Assembly: GCA_004352715.1 (NCBI GenBank)
Contig: SCFE01000086.1
Location: 84,325-148,324 of the forward strand
Direction of reading: 5' to 3'
DNA from: Hofstenia miamia
Lineage: Eukaryota; Xenacoelomorpha; Acoela
DNA length: 64,000 bases
A program made the translations under genes and the position numbers. Shown here one piece after another: positions 39,444 through 49,582 of this stretch. The notes beneath the pieces were generated by a model. It did no database searches and was not told the DNA's origin. It saw only the letters and a program-made list of their open reading frames with translations. Every line of letters begins with the position of its first letter. Within the stretch, counting starts at the first letter, position 1.

Positions 39444-40443
39444 NNNNNNNNNNNNNNNNNNNNNNNNNNNNNNNNNNNNNNNNNNNNNNNNNNNNNNNNN
39501 NNNNNNNNNNNNNNNNNNNNNNNNNNNNNNNNNNNNNNNNNNNNNNNNNNNNNNNNNNNNNNNNNNNNNNNNNNNNNNNNNNNNNNNNNNNNNNNNNNNN
39601 NNNNNNNNNNNNNNNNNNNNNNNNNNNNNNNNNNNNNNNNNNNNNNNNNNNNNNNNNNNNNNNNNNNNNNNNNNNNNNNNNNNNNNNNNNNNNNNNNNNN
39701 NNNNNNNNNNNNNNNNNNNNNNNNNNNNNNNNNNNNNNNNNNNNNNNNNNNNNNNNNNNNNNNNNNNNNNNNNNNNNNNNNNNNNNNNNNNNNNNNNNNN
39801 NNNNNNNNNNNNNNNNNNNNNNNNNNNNNNNNNNNNNNNNNNNNNNNNNNNNNNNNNNNNNNNNNNNNNNNNNNNNNNNNNNNNNNNNNNNNNNNNNNNN
39901 NNNNNNNNNNNNNNNNNNNNNNNNNNNNNNNNNNNNNNNNNNNNNNNNNNNNNNNNNNNNNNNNNNNNNNNNNNNNNNNNNNNNNNNNNNNNNNNNNNNN
40001 NNNNNNNNNNNNNNNNNNNNNNNNNNNNNNNNNNNNNNNNNNNNNNNNNNNNNNNNNNNNNNNNNNNNNNNNNNNNNNNNNNNNNNNNNNNNNNNNNNNN
40101 NNNNNNNNNNNNNNNNNNNNNNNNNNNNNNNNNNNNNNNNNNNNNNNNNNNNNNNNNNNNNNNNNNNNNNNNNNNNNNNNNNNNNNNNNNNNNNNNNNNN
40201 NNNNNNNNNNNNNNNNNNNNNNNNNNNNNNNNNNNNNNNNNNNNNNNNNNNNNNNNNNNNNNNNNNNNNNNNNNNNNNNNNNNNNNNNNNNNNNNNNNNN
40301 NNNNNNNNNNNNNNNNNNNNNNNNNNNNNNNNNNNNNNNNNNNNNNNNNNNNNNNNNNNNNNNNNNNNNNNNNNNNNNNNNNNNNNNNNNNNNNNNNNNN
40401 NNNNNNNNNNNNNNNNNNNNNNNNNNNNNNNNNNNNNNNNNNN
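39444..40443. other. 1000-N scaffold gap
   Basis: Default-size gap; content unknown. Confidence 0.95.
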
Positions 40444-40663
40444 GAGGCCCTAGTTGTATTTTTATTGCAGCTTCAATAAATACAACACATAATTACACAA
40501 TTATAAATTGCAATATGAGTGTTTTGTGAACTGAAGAAAAAATTTATTTATAGGTGACAATAAAGGAAAAGACTTCATTTTGACTAATATTTTTCATCAA
40601 GCATAATAATAATATTTATTTCTTGCAAAAATAGTGCATTTTTTATATTTTCAACAACAAAAC

Positions 40664-40694
<31 letters not shown>

Positions 40695-40852
40695 AGTTAT
40701 TATTATTATAATATATTATCTATTTAGTTTGTAGTTTAATTGTATTCATTTAGCAAATATATTGCTTTGACTCTTATTCAACTCTGTTAATGAAATACTA
40801 TTTAGAAATGTGATTGAAAAATGCAATACATAAAATATAGTTTTATAGCCTA
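40444..40852. other. Intergenic with (CA)n microsatellite
   Basis: A (CA)n array lies at about 40671-40694. No gene is recognised. Confidence 0.7.
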
Positions 40853-41225
40853 GTGTACTAGCGGTGAGTATACTCACCTATATGAAAATTGTTTTCTTTA
40901 CAGCATCACTAATTCAAAATTGGTATATACATCATACTTGTAAACACACAGCATGTTGAAATTTAGCAACAATTAGCACAAATTGTAAAAGCCTCTGTAA
41001 ACTATAATATAGACTTACCTTTTGCGCGGCATACTTGAATATGGTCATCCTGTACGAAATAACTAAATCAATAAGGAGGGAATTACATACGCTCAGATGC
41101 AAATTGCGTGCTGTAACACTTAGACTAATACTATTTGATAATACATCTATTTGTTAATATAATCATTTGTAGTTGGTGCAGCGTGCAATATTTTTGCAGA
41201 TGAGTATACTCACCGCAAGTACAAA
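40853..41225. mobile_element. Short inverted-repeat element with palindromic ends
   Basis: The left end (TGTACTAGCGGTGAGTATAC...) and the right end are inverted copies sharing GCGGTGAGTATACTCA, which includes the perfect 12-bp palindrome TGAGTATACTCA. The pair encloses about 370 bp, as in a MITE. No clear target duplication is seen. The right end is fused directly to the truncated Polinton integrase. Confidence 0.6.
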
Positions 41226-42123
41226 ATGGGTTAATGAACTATATCATAAAGCTAAATTGAAATTTCCGAAAATTACCCTGCAAACTGTGAAAAACTTTCT
41301 AGCAACAAGTGATGTATATACAACACACAAGAGAGCTGTGAGGAAATTTCCCCGTCAACGTGTTATTGCATTTGGAATTGATGAAATTTGGACTATGGAC
41401 TTAGCGGTGGTGGAATCTCTAGCTTTTTACAATAGAAGAATAAAATACTTACTTGTTTGTTATAATATTTTATCTAAAAAATTCCGTGTACAGCCTTTGC
41501 GAAATAAAAAATCTAGTCATGTGTTGTCTGCTTTTAAAAAATTTAAAAACTGGCGCAATGTTAAACGAATTTGGATTGATCTTGGAACTGAATTCAGAGG
41601 TGATTTTTTAAATTTTTGTAAAAGAAATAAAATTATATTGTATAGTGCAAATTCAAACATGAAGGCTGTATGCGCAGAAAGAGCTATAAGGAGTCTAAAG
41701 GAAATTCTATTTAAATATCTACAATTTACCAACAACTTTAAATATGTAGACAAGCTACAACAAATAGTTAACGTATTGAATTCCCGTGTAAATCGTACAA
41801 TTGGAATGACTCCGAATTCTGTGAGAAAAAAACACGTACCACATTTGATTGGAAAATTAATGAGTGTTAATGCATGTTGTCAACAAAAAGCATTATTTCA
41901 TAATGGTGACTTAGTTAGAATTTCAAAGTCAGACCATATTTTTCGAAGAGGATATTTACCACAATTTCAAAATGAGGTTTTCAAAATCAACAAAGTGTTT
42001 TCCACAATTCCTGTTACATATGAAATAAAGTCAATCAGTGACGGGGAAATAATTTCAGGAAAATTTTATAACCATGAATTAACACGAGTTATTAGGAAAC
42101 GTTCTTGGACTAGAATAGATTAG
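41200..42123 (+). pseudogene. Polinton integrase, 5'-truncated copy A
   Basis: DDE integrase (rve fold) that would insert Polinton DNA into the chromosome. Homology to copy B begins near 41224. The upstream ATG at 41200 comes from the neighbouring inverted-repeat element and happens to be in frame. Catalytic acids are visible in WTMDLAVV, WIDLGTEFRG and VCAERAIRS. The C-terminal region is complete and ends at 42123 with a basic tail, unlike copy B. The family's N-terminal zinc-binding-like start is missing, so activity is doubtful. Confidence 0.9.
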
Positions 42124-42161
42124 TATAAATATGTAACGAATAAACAAACAGATCATTCAGT

Positions 42162-42628
42162 ATGGAGCAATATTATAGTGAACAGGCAAGTGGTCGAAAT
42201 TATTTCGGTAATACTCGTCAGAAAGGCTTTGGCATTGTGAAATCATTGGAACGTATTGCTATACCACTAGTAGTGAAAATCATACCACCATTGAAAAATG
42301 TTATTACTAATGTCGGTGAAGAAATTTTGGATCAAGCAATTTCAGGTGTAAATGACATAGTCTCTGGTAATAATGTAAAAAAGTGGTAAAACGCACTATT
42401 GGAAATGTTACAAAAAACACAGTAAACAAGCAATCTAAGAAACAACGTAAAGAAATTAGTCAAAATGGTAATGGAATATCTACATCTGATAGAATAACCA
42501 AAACTATCAGAACACAGCGTGGTGTTAAAAAATTTTTGGTCAATGCACAAGGTAGGCGTAAACGTGATAGTTTGAAACAAAATATGCCTAGAATAAAACA
42601 AACTAATATCTTTAAAAACTTAGTATAA
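42162..42628 (+). pseudogene. Polinton basic core-like protein, frameshifted
   Basis: Two overlapping frames (42162-42389 and up to 42628) together resemble the small basic protein found next to capsid genes in Polintons. There is a Gly-rich start (NTRQKGFGIV), a hydrophobic IPLVVKIIPPLK stretch and GEEILDQAISGVNDIVSG, then, after a single frameshift near 42383, a Lys/Arg-rich tail (KKQRKE, GRRKRD). Such proteins are thought to bind DNA in the virion. It lies 38 bp after the integrase and 43 bp before the major capsid ATG. Confidence 0.6.
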
Positions 42629-42671
42629 ATACACACGGTCGTTGGGAATTGTTATTAGTTCAAGTATAGTC

Positions 42672-43968
42672 ATGAGTACCTTCACACATTCGTGTTTGGA
42701 CATTTTTGAACGAGATAAAGTTTTGGTAAACTTCAATGGTGGTAGCACACAAAAATATTTCCCAATATCAGGGTTTAATGGTCCAATGATTGAATTTAAT
42801 TTTGGTTCAGAACAAAATGAATACATTGATTTGCAAAGTATACACTTGGCTATATCAGTCAAAATTTTACGCAATAACGGGAGTGATCTTATCTGGGATG
42901 TTACTGATTCTACTAAATGGCATCATGTTTGTCTAGTAAACAACCCCCTACATTCATTATTTAGTGATTATAATCTTTATGCTAATGGAGTTTTAATACA
43001 AACAGGTGATGCAGTTTGGCCACATACTGTAATGATGACAACAGAACTATTAAAGAGTGCATCACAATAAAATTCAATTTTAACACCAAGTGGATATTAT
43101 TTTGAAAAACGTCCTGACCAACCTATAGTTATAGTATAATAGCCAAGATGGACAATTTCAGCGTTTGGCTCTAACACAGAAAAGCAAAGTTTTAAACCTC
43201 TATGGATCTGTAGCTGTGGATTTTTTTCAAAATGAAAAATTATTGATACCAGGAGTTAGCCTTCGTCTCAAACTTTTACGATCATTGGATGATTTTTCAC
43301 TAATTTCCAATTCTACCACCACCCCCGCTGTATACTACAAAACAGAAATTACAGATGCGACATTGAGTCTAAGGAAGCTATGCGTTACAGAAAGTGTGCA
43401 TCTGGCAATTGAAAAAACGTTGTTAACTACACCAGCGACATACCACTTTATGCGAATTCTCACAAGAACATTTATTATTCCGCCTGGTCAAAACTCTCTA
43501 ACAAAAGAAAATGTATTTTCAAATGAACCAATTCGACGTATTGCTCTAGCACTTGTTCCCAATCTACAATTTACAGGAACACCCGACTCAAACCCATTCT
43601 CATATAGATTTAGAGGTCTGCGTCAAGTTACTATAACACGCGGTGGATCGAATATTGCATTCACACCAATGACTGTGGGTGAAAATAATTATGCACAAGC
43701 ATACTTTCATTCTGTAAAGGCGTTGGGTTTGAATGATGTAACTGGTATACCATACTCAGATTATAATAAGCATGCAATTATGGTTTTTGATTTGACCAGT
43801 ATTGCGGAGGCAAATAATGAGGTACTCTACCCCGAATTAAGTGGTGCAAGTATACGTCTAACACTAGATTTTGATTCTCCAATAGGCAAATCACTGGAGG
43901 TGATCGTTTTGGGTGAAACATGCTCAAAGCTATACATTAATAAGCAACGGAAAATTATAAAAGACTAG
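42672..43968 (+). pseudogene. Polinton major capsid protein, disrupted
   Basis: Belongs to the family often named F54H12.2-like in animal databases (double jelly-roll major capsid). Conserved early features: IEFNFGSEQNEYIDL, then NNPLHSLFSDYNLYANGVLI. The later part shows SVAVDFFQNEKLLIPGVSL, then SNEPIRRIALALV and NPFSYRFRG. An in-frame TAA at 43068-43070 and a frameshift between about 43128 and 43150 split it. The total length of about 430 codons is near the lower end for the family. The start was taken at the ATG at 42672. Confidence 0.88.
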
Positions 43969-44004
43969 AAAGAAAATGAGTTTCATTCATTGTACCGTTG
44001 CAAG

Positions 44005-44406
44005 ATGTTGGGAGTAGACGAGATTAGACGTGTAGAAGATCGCGTTCATTATACCAAGGACCCTCACTTAAAATTTGCTCATGTTTCAAATTATCTACTA
44101 CAAAAAAACTGTATACATAATTTTGGTGTTGAAAGAATTTTGCAAATGAACCCCTATGGTGGACTTATTGGCATAAATAATTCTAGACTACATTTGCTGT
44201 TGAAATGGTCAAAACTTTTTAGACTTCATGCAATTTACCATGATAGTTATGGCTTTGTTAAAAGAGAATTTGGAATTGGCAATGGATATCCGATATTTTA
44301 CAGGTTTTGGTGCAATTTACCAATTTTGGGTCATTTGCCGTCTTTATTGTTTTGGATATATGTGAAGTTTAGGTATAATGAACTCTACAATTATTTAAAT
44401 GTTTAA
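44005..44406 (+). CDS. Polinton-embedded protein with HDSYG motif, function unknown
   Basis: An intact 133-residue frame between the major capsid and the protease; its stop overlaps the protease start (TAATG). Visible features are NPYGGLIG, then LHAIYHDSYGFVKREFGIGN, then a hydrophobic C-terminal third (LPILGHLPSLLFWIYV). An HD-containing helix after a Gly-rich turn recalls secreted or parvoviral phospholipase A2 folds, reported in some adintovirus-like elements (family recall). The spacing is not canonical, so that is only a hypothesis. It has no stop or frameshift, unlike several neighbours. Confidence 0.6.
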   Translation: MLGVDEIRRVEDRVHYTKDPHLKFAHVSNYLLQKNCIHNFGVERILQMNPYGGLIGINNSRLHLLLKWSKLFRLHAIYHDSYGFVKREFGIGNGYPIFYRFWCNLPILGHLPSLLFWIYVKFRYNELYNYLNV

Positions 44407-44861
44407 TGTATGCTGACGAAATTAGACGTATTATTCTCCAAATCCCATCACTACGTTGGCGTTTTTTCGGTGTACACTGTTCAGATTGCATACCACCAAG
44501 TCTTGTCCAAAACTCTTTTCTAATTTGTAATGCGAGTCCAACTGGCCATCCCGGAACCCATTGGTTGTTGATTATACGAGATGTAAGTGGGAACTTAATA
44601 TTCAAGGATTCTCTCGGTTTTCCACTAAGTCAGTACCCTGATATTGAACATTACTGTCTAACTACGTATCCTGGATTCTATGTGTATGAAGGTGATCGAA
44701 AAACTAAGTTGCAGGGGATGTCGCCAGTTTGCGGTGCTTATTGTATTTTTCGTGCTTTTTTATTTTTCAACAATATACCCGAAATATTTGTATTTACTGA
44801 TTTACCGTTTGTTAATGACTTTTTGTGTAGTGATGGGCTTAATAAATTAATGTATTCGTAG
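44406..44861 (+). CDS. Polinton adenain-like cysteine protease
   Basis: A 151-aa cysteine protease that would mature capsid proteins. The catalytic layout matches adenovirus-type proteases: His52 in GTHWLL, Asp68 in KDSLGFP, Gln103 in KLQG for the oxyanion hole and Cys109 in PVCGAYC. All are present in the right order and spacing, and the frame is intact. The ATG overlaps the previous stop (TAATG). It is one of the few Polinton genes here without visible damage. Confidence 0.92.
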   Translation: MYADEIRRIILQIPSLRWRFFGVHCSDCIPPSLVQNSFLICNASPTGHPGTHWLLIIRDVSGNLIFKDSLGFPLSQYPDIEHYCLTTYPGFYVYEGDRKTKLQGMSPVCGAYCIFRAFLFFNNIPEIFVFTDLPFVNDFLCSDGLNKLMYS

Positions 44862-44942
44862 TCACTTTACTTATTTTACGTGTACAAAATGTTTTGTATA
44901 AATAGCATAATCGAAATTTATAATTTTATATACTTTTGCGAT

Positions 44943-45752
44943 ATGCCAATTGTTAGTCTACTTTCTGACAACTATCGAAGCAATAACTCAATACATAGTT
45001 TTACTACGCATTTGGAAAGACCAATCTATAATGCATCTCATGTGGCTTTGCTAAATATTACCTTTCCCATAAGATTCAATAATATACGAGATCAATCGTG
45101 GAGTTTTATCGACGCAAATGGGAATAATCGTGATATTTATGTGAAGGGCGTTCATGTGAAAAAGATAGAAGATGTGTTTAGCTTTGTTAACCAAGTCTTA
45201 ACGAAAATTGAATTGATGGTTGTTAAATCTGAAGCAAATGACGAAAAAAGTTTTGAAAAACTATTTAGTACTCTTTCACAAAATTTGCCAATGATTACAA
45301 CAGTACCGAAATTGGATTTTGAAATCACCAGTGGAAGAGTAGTCATAAAAAATGAAACGCCTTATGAATTTGAATTAAATCAGGTAGGTGAAATTTTGGG
45401 TTTTGATCGTCACTATCGAATAGTCAATGGTTTGAACACTGCTAAATATAGTTTTGATATCTTAAATGGACTGCATAATATTTTAATTTATACTGATATA
45501 GTTACTTGTCAACATTATCAGAGTGGTAGCATCCCGTTATTGGATCAAATACCCTTATTCACAGTATATAGTGTAAATGATCAGCCATTCATCAATTATG
45601 AAAAGACTCATATAATTTATAAACCAACTTCAAAGCCATTCATCGATAGAATTACAATTAGCTTCCATACATCGCATGGTGAGTTTATTCATTTCAATGA
45701 TACTAGCAGTATTTATTTAACTCTTAATATCAAAGACACTGATGAAATTTAA
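44943..45752 (+). CDS. Polinton minor capsid (penton-like) protein
   Basis: 269 aa from the ATG at 44943. The frame is open back to an ATG at 44889, but the family starts near MPIVSLLSDNYRSNNS. Features typical of the single jelly-roll vertex protein: a HLERPIYNASHVALLNITFP strand near the N-terminus, VGEILGF in the middle, then DIVTCQHYQSGSIPLLDQIP and a C-terminal IYKPTSKPFIDRITIS strand. The frame is intact. It is the last large gene of the left block. Confidence 0.82.
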   Translation: MPIVSLLSDNYRSNNSIHSFTTHLERPIYNASHVALLNITFPIRFNNIRDQSWSFIDANGNNRDIYVKGVHVKKIEDVFSFVNQVLTKIELMVVKSEANDEKSFEKLFSTLSQNLPMITTVPKLDFEITSGRVVIKNETPYEFELNQVGEILGFDRHYRIVNGLNTAKYSFDILNGLHNILIYTDIVTCQHYQSGSIPLLDQIPLFTVYSVNDQPFINYEKTHIIYKPTSKPFIDRITISFHTSHGEFIHFNDTSSIYLTLNIKDTDEI

Positions 45753-45950
45753 GCATAAACAATTTTTCAAAGTGTAAAATAAGTTATTTGTTAAAATGTT
45801 TTGTATTAATAACAAATTTACGATAGTAATAATTCAAATTGTGAAAAATTCTAGTTTTATATGATGTGAAAGTGTTTTAATTATTTTTAAATTGATTTCA
45901 TGTTTGGTATATATCAATCTCTATGAATATATACATTTGACAGTTGAACA

Positions 45951-46061
45951 ATGGATAACAAATTACGCTTTGTCTGTAGAGAGATTTTACACACAGCAGT
46001 AAAATGGAATTTTACTGTGTTTATAGCTGCTTGCATTTGGGCAGCAATACAATGGCCATAG
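45951..46061 (+). CDS. Candidate 36-aa single-pass membrane peptide
   Basis: An ATG-initiated frame of 36 codons with a basic N-terminus (MDNKLRFVCR) and one hydrophobic stretch (FTVFIAACIWAAI). It lies about 200 bp after the minor capsid on the same strand. Trp and Ala content is higher than expected for random AT-rich frames. It may be a small Polinton membrane protein or chance. Confidence 0.3.
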   Translation: MDNKLRFVCREILHTAVKWNFTVFIAACIWAAIQWP

Positions 46062-46691
46062 ATAAACTATATTGACATTGTCTATGAAGCATATAACTTT
46101 CTACACACAGCCAGCATACTGGAAATTCACATTGTTAAAACAAAGACTCTGAAAGATTTCAAACTTTTTGGTAAGCTATTTTTATAATTAAATCTCAGAT
46201 ATTGTTTTTGATTCTTAACGCTTTTTTTACAATATTATCTCTANTAGTTAGTTTTACCGATATTTCTTTTAAAACGAAATTTTATTTTAATAAATTGCTT
46301 CGAATTTGCAGTCTGATGCTAAATTTATTATAGACTTTATAGAAACGTCGTTTGTTTGTTAATTTTTAATTGAATTTGTTTAAACATTTAGTTGTCATGT
46401 GTTTTATATTGTGAATGTCATCTCGTTTGACTTGTATATTAACCATTAATTTAGATGCTACCTTTTAAAATTCATAATGTGTAAATGCACATTGCATTTG
46501 TTTCCTACAGAATTCCCCCAACAACAATGATGATAAACTAGCCCAATAGACAAATTTAATAGTACGATATATATGATCATTATAAGCAAAGTGTAGAATA
46601 AATTACATTTTTGTCTTATATTAAAACGTATGTGGGTTTTACCATGTACGTTTATTAAATATTATTATTAATATTTATTTTTATTTGGAAA
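46062..46691. other. Polinton 3' flank, no gene
   Basis: AT-rich non-coding DNA with single Ns at 46244 and 46692. No terminal inverted repeat of the Polinton was recognised. Confidence 0.4.
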
Positions 46692-46692
46692 N

Positions 46693-46860
46693 TGCCAATA
46701 TCCATGGTGTCTCAGGTCAAAGGCCACCCCTCTTGACCATGCAGAAAAAAGTGGGATGAAGTCTCAGCCACCTCTCGACTATTCAGAAAAAAGTGACACC
46801 TCATGGACTCCCCCTCTCGACCAATCAGAAAAAAGTGACACCTCATGTACTCGGCTATAA
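46693..46860 (-). promoter_or_regulatory. Reverse copy of phased CCAAT module, decayed
   Basis: CCAAT at 46695-46699 and 46821-46825, with mutated boxes (CCATG near 46737, CTATT near 46779) keeping the 42-bp step. The GAAAAAAGTG and CCTCTCGAC parts of each unit are present. The CRE expected beyond the first box is cut off by the N at 46692. Confidence 0.7.
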
Positions 46861-46898
46861 CTACTACCCCCACCCCAAGGAGAGCACATTCTGAGACA

Positions 46899-47367
46899 NN
46901 NNNNNNNNNNNNNNNNNNNNNNNNNNNNNNNNNNNNNNNNNNNNNNNNNNNNNNNNNNNNNNNNNNNNNNNNNNNNNNNNNNNNNNNNNNNNNNNNNNNN
47001 NNNNNNNNNNNNNNNNNNNNNNNNNNNNNNNNNNNNNNNNNNNNNNNNNNNNNNNNNNNNNNNNNNNNNNNNNNNNNNNNNNNNNNNNNNNNNNNNNNNN
47101 NNNNNNNNNNNNNNNNNNNNNNNNNNNNNNNNNNNNNNNNNNNNNNNNNNNNNNNNNNNNNNNNNNNNNNNNNNNNNNNNNNNNNNNNNNNNNNNNNNNN
47201 NNNNNNNNNNNNNNNNNNNNNNNNNNNNNNNNNNNNNNNNNNNNNNNNNNNNNNNNNNNNNNNNNNNNNNNNNNNNNNNNNNNNNNNNNNNNNNNNNNNN
47301 NNNNNNNNNNNNNNNNNNNNNNNNNNNNNNNNNNNNNNNNNNNNNNNNNNNNNNNNNNNNNNNNNNN
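46899..47367. other. 469-N gap
   Basis: Separates the CCAAT module from the C-terminal part of a minus-strand hAT transposase, whose last coding segment probably lies inside. Confidence 0.95.
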
Positions 47368-48207
47368 CATACTACTGTAGATGCATTGGTAACTTCGCTT
47401 GCTCCCATTCAGTATATTAGCTATATTCAGCAGCGCCTTGAACCCTGAGTTTTTCGTTAAGACAGAGTCAAGTTTCACAACTATTACACCTGGAATAGCT
47501 TTCTAAGTGCTGAAATGTTCAATAACTTTCTTAACAATCGCAATGCTCCAGTCAAGCCGCATACCCTTGACCACCATTTGAGTAATGGTAGCTGATATAA
47601 TAGCAAAGTTGGCTTTAATAAAACTAAATCTTTAATACTCCTGGCGTTATCAATCAGGAAAAAAAGAATTTCGGCATAAGCATTAAAATTGTCCGCATAC
47701 CAAATAGCAACATCTCTCCACGTTCCCCATCTAGTTAAAACTGCTTCCGGGGAACAGGCAATCCCGTTTGGTCTTTAAATGCTTTTCTGCGACTAAGTGT
47801 TTTAACAAAAATCTTCTTCCATTCTGCAATAAATAAATCCACGTCATTGGACATTTTGCGAACTTTTCACCACGCGATGTAGATCGGGGGGCTGAGCATG
47901 TGACAGACATAAGACTTGGCAGTAACGTTGATAAATTTTTCATGTTTTTCACCATATGAGGAACACCATCAGATATTTCTAACCAAACCTTGTTATAGTG
48001 TAAACTATCAGGCCAAAGAATTTGCAAGCTTTCAATGATATACTGAGCAACGGTAGAGTGATTCGCTGTTTCAAGTTCTGTAACAGACAACAGCATGGGT
48101 TCAACAAATTCTTCTCGCAATAGAGCTACTAACAGACTAACAATATATCGATTTTTGGGATCCCTTGTATCACCTAAGATAAAATAGATGCAGTCTGTTT
48201 CGATTTA
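47368..48207 (-). pseudogene. CGGBP1-like hAT transposase fragment
   Basis: Minus-strand pieces in family order: LGDTRDPKNRYIVSLLVALL, then ELETANHSTVAQYIIESLQI, then SDGVPHMVKNMKNLSTLLPS, then VTC. After a frameshift come DLFIAEWKKIFVK and TRWGTWRDVAIWYADNFNAY, and finally VLTKNSGFKALLNIANIL. This matches the hAT-derived proteins annotated as CGG-triplet-binding-protein-like. At least two frameshifts and an altered AH box make it inactive. The N-terminus is lost at the N (48208) and the C-terminus in the 469-N gap. Confidence 0.85.
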
Positions 48208-48208
48208 N

Positions 48209-48809
48209 AAAACACATTTGTTGGGAAAATTGATTGATCGTAATTATTTTAACAAGTTCTCAAAGTCAATAGTATTTTATCGTCATTTCCAAAGTGGTGT
48301 TTATAATAAATTAAATTCAAAAATGAATCAGTTTGAATTTTTCAATGATTACTCGGAAAATGTGTTATCTGAAAACAGTTAAAAACAGTCTAATTGTTTT
48401 TGATGATTTAGGTGAGGAATGTTTGAATTCACAAACTTTTGCTAATTTAGTTATAGCCGGAAGACATTTAAATTGCGGAATTGTATTAATTACACATTCT
48501 ATATTTTCAAAAGGACGATATTCAACTCTAATTCAAAAAAATGCTTCTGGAATGTTTCTATTCAATTCAGTACGCGATCGTTTACAGGTGAAAACTCTAG
48601 GATCTCAGATGAATATTATGCGTGAATTTGTTACCGCATATAAAAAAGCAGTTAGTAAACCATATGGTTATTTGTTTATAAACTTTGCTCAAGACATACC
48701 AGACGAATTACGTCTATCTACAAATCTTGAAGGAGTGCAAAAATTCTATGGATTTAATCAAAGAACCCGCCATTTACAAGTTCCTAGCGGTCTGCTCCAG
48801 AAAAACTAA
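48209..48809 (+). pseudogene. Polinton packaging ATPase, broken
   Basis: FtsK/HerA (A32-like) ATPase that would pump DNA into capsids. The sequence resumes right after the Walker A region (KTHLLGKLI); the P-loop Gly residues lie before the N at 48208. A frameshift near 48345-48385 separates this part from the Walker B strand SLIVFDDLGEE. Then follow RHLNCGIVLITHSIF (sensor-like), VKTLGSQMN and PYGYLFINFAQDIPDELRL, all family blocks. The frame ends at 48809 and overlaps the next gene by 62 bp. The missing Walker A and the frameshift make it a pseudogene. Confidence 0.9.
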
Positions 48810-49053
48810 GTTAGCTTTGCTAGAAGACAAAGAAATTCTAAATTTAATACGCGGCATTGTCTACAATATCCAACATGGAATCATTCCACTAGGAGATGAA
48901 CGAAAAACATTTTTAAATCTTCGTCAATACACAGAGACTGCACTACTAAAAAAATCAAATTTTCGAAAAATTTCACTATTAAAAACTCCAAATGGCCTTA
49001 AATTTTTCAATTGTCTTTTGCGCATTATGAAAGAGTATATAATGCATGATTAA
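48748..49053 (+). CDS. Small conserved Polinton protein
   Basis: 101 aa, starting inside the end of the ATPase gene in another frame. The pattern KLALLEDKEILNLIRGIVYN, then GIIPLGDERKTFLNLRQY, then a basic KKSNFRKISLL and a hydrophobic end matches a small protein widely seen in Polinton and adintovirus-like elements (leucine-rich, basic, ending near a GG-type motif). Its function is unproven; a core or DNA-associated role is often assumed. The frame is intact. Confidence 0.6.
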   Translation: MDLIKEPAIYKFLAVCSRKTKLALLEDKEILNLIRGIVYNIQHGIIPLGDERKTFLNLRQYTETALLKKSNFRKISLLKTPNGLKFFNCLLRIMKEYIMHD

Positions 49054-49074
49054 ATATATTTTACACATTCTATA

Positions 49075-49582
49075 ATGACGACAGTTGAAATGGTGCTTAT
49101 TTCTTTGGAAAATTACAATCGTTTAACAGAATACTACAATCAGTCAGTCAACAATCCTATAAAAAACGATACTATGCAACAAAGTTGGACAATTAATGAC
49201 GATATACAAGTAAAATTAAATTCTGTTCAAAACACCTACCCTGATGTACAAAGCCAGTACATTGATGATGATTTGAAAAAACTTCTAAAATACCATCATC
49301 ACATGTTAAATTTCAGTAATAATAATAATAATGATGATGCATTGAAAGAATTTTTAAATGATCCAAATACAGGTGTTTTTTTTACATGGTGATAAGATTT
49401 ACACTGGCGCTGGTTCAATATCATATAACGAATTTAAGGATTATGTACAAACACCTAATAAAAGATTGTCAAAACTTGTGTGTGATATTTTAAAGGATAT
49501 TGGCACAATCCCCGATCACTTGATTAAAAACAAAAACGTGTACAAAAATATAAATACGAAGCAACTGCTATTATGGAACTAG
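49075..49582 (+). pseudogene. Polinton conserved protein, frameshifted
   Basis: The ATG at 49075 opens a frame of about 105 codons with an acidic, Asn-rich middle. After a frameshift near 49370-49392 (a T-rich run) the second half continues (GDKIYTGAGSISYNEFKDYV, then GTIPDHLIKN) to 49582. The pair matches a Polinton protein with a W-N-x-G-E / gS-n-i-x-D-L / P-x-x-L-I pattern (family recall). It overlaps the integrase start by 10 bp. Function unknown. Confidence 0.55.

Noticed and set aside
41517-41753. Antisense frames inside the integrase copies (also 49938-50174)
   Set aside because: Shadows of the sense integrase; identical in both copies because the DNA is duplicated.
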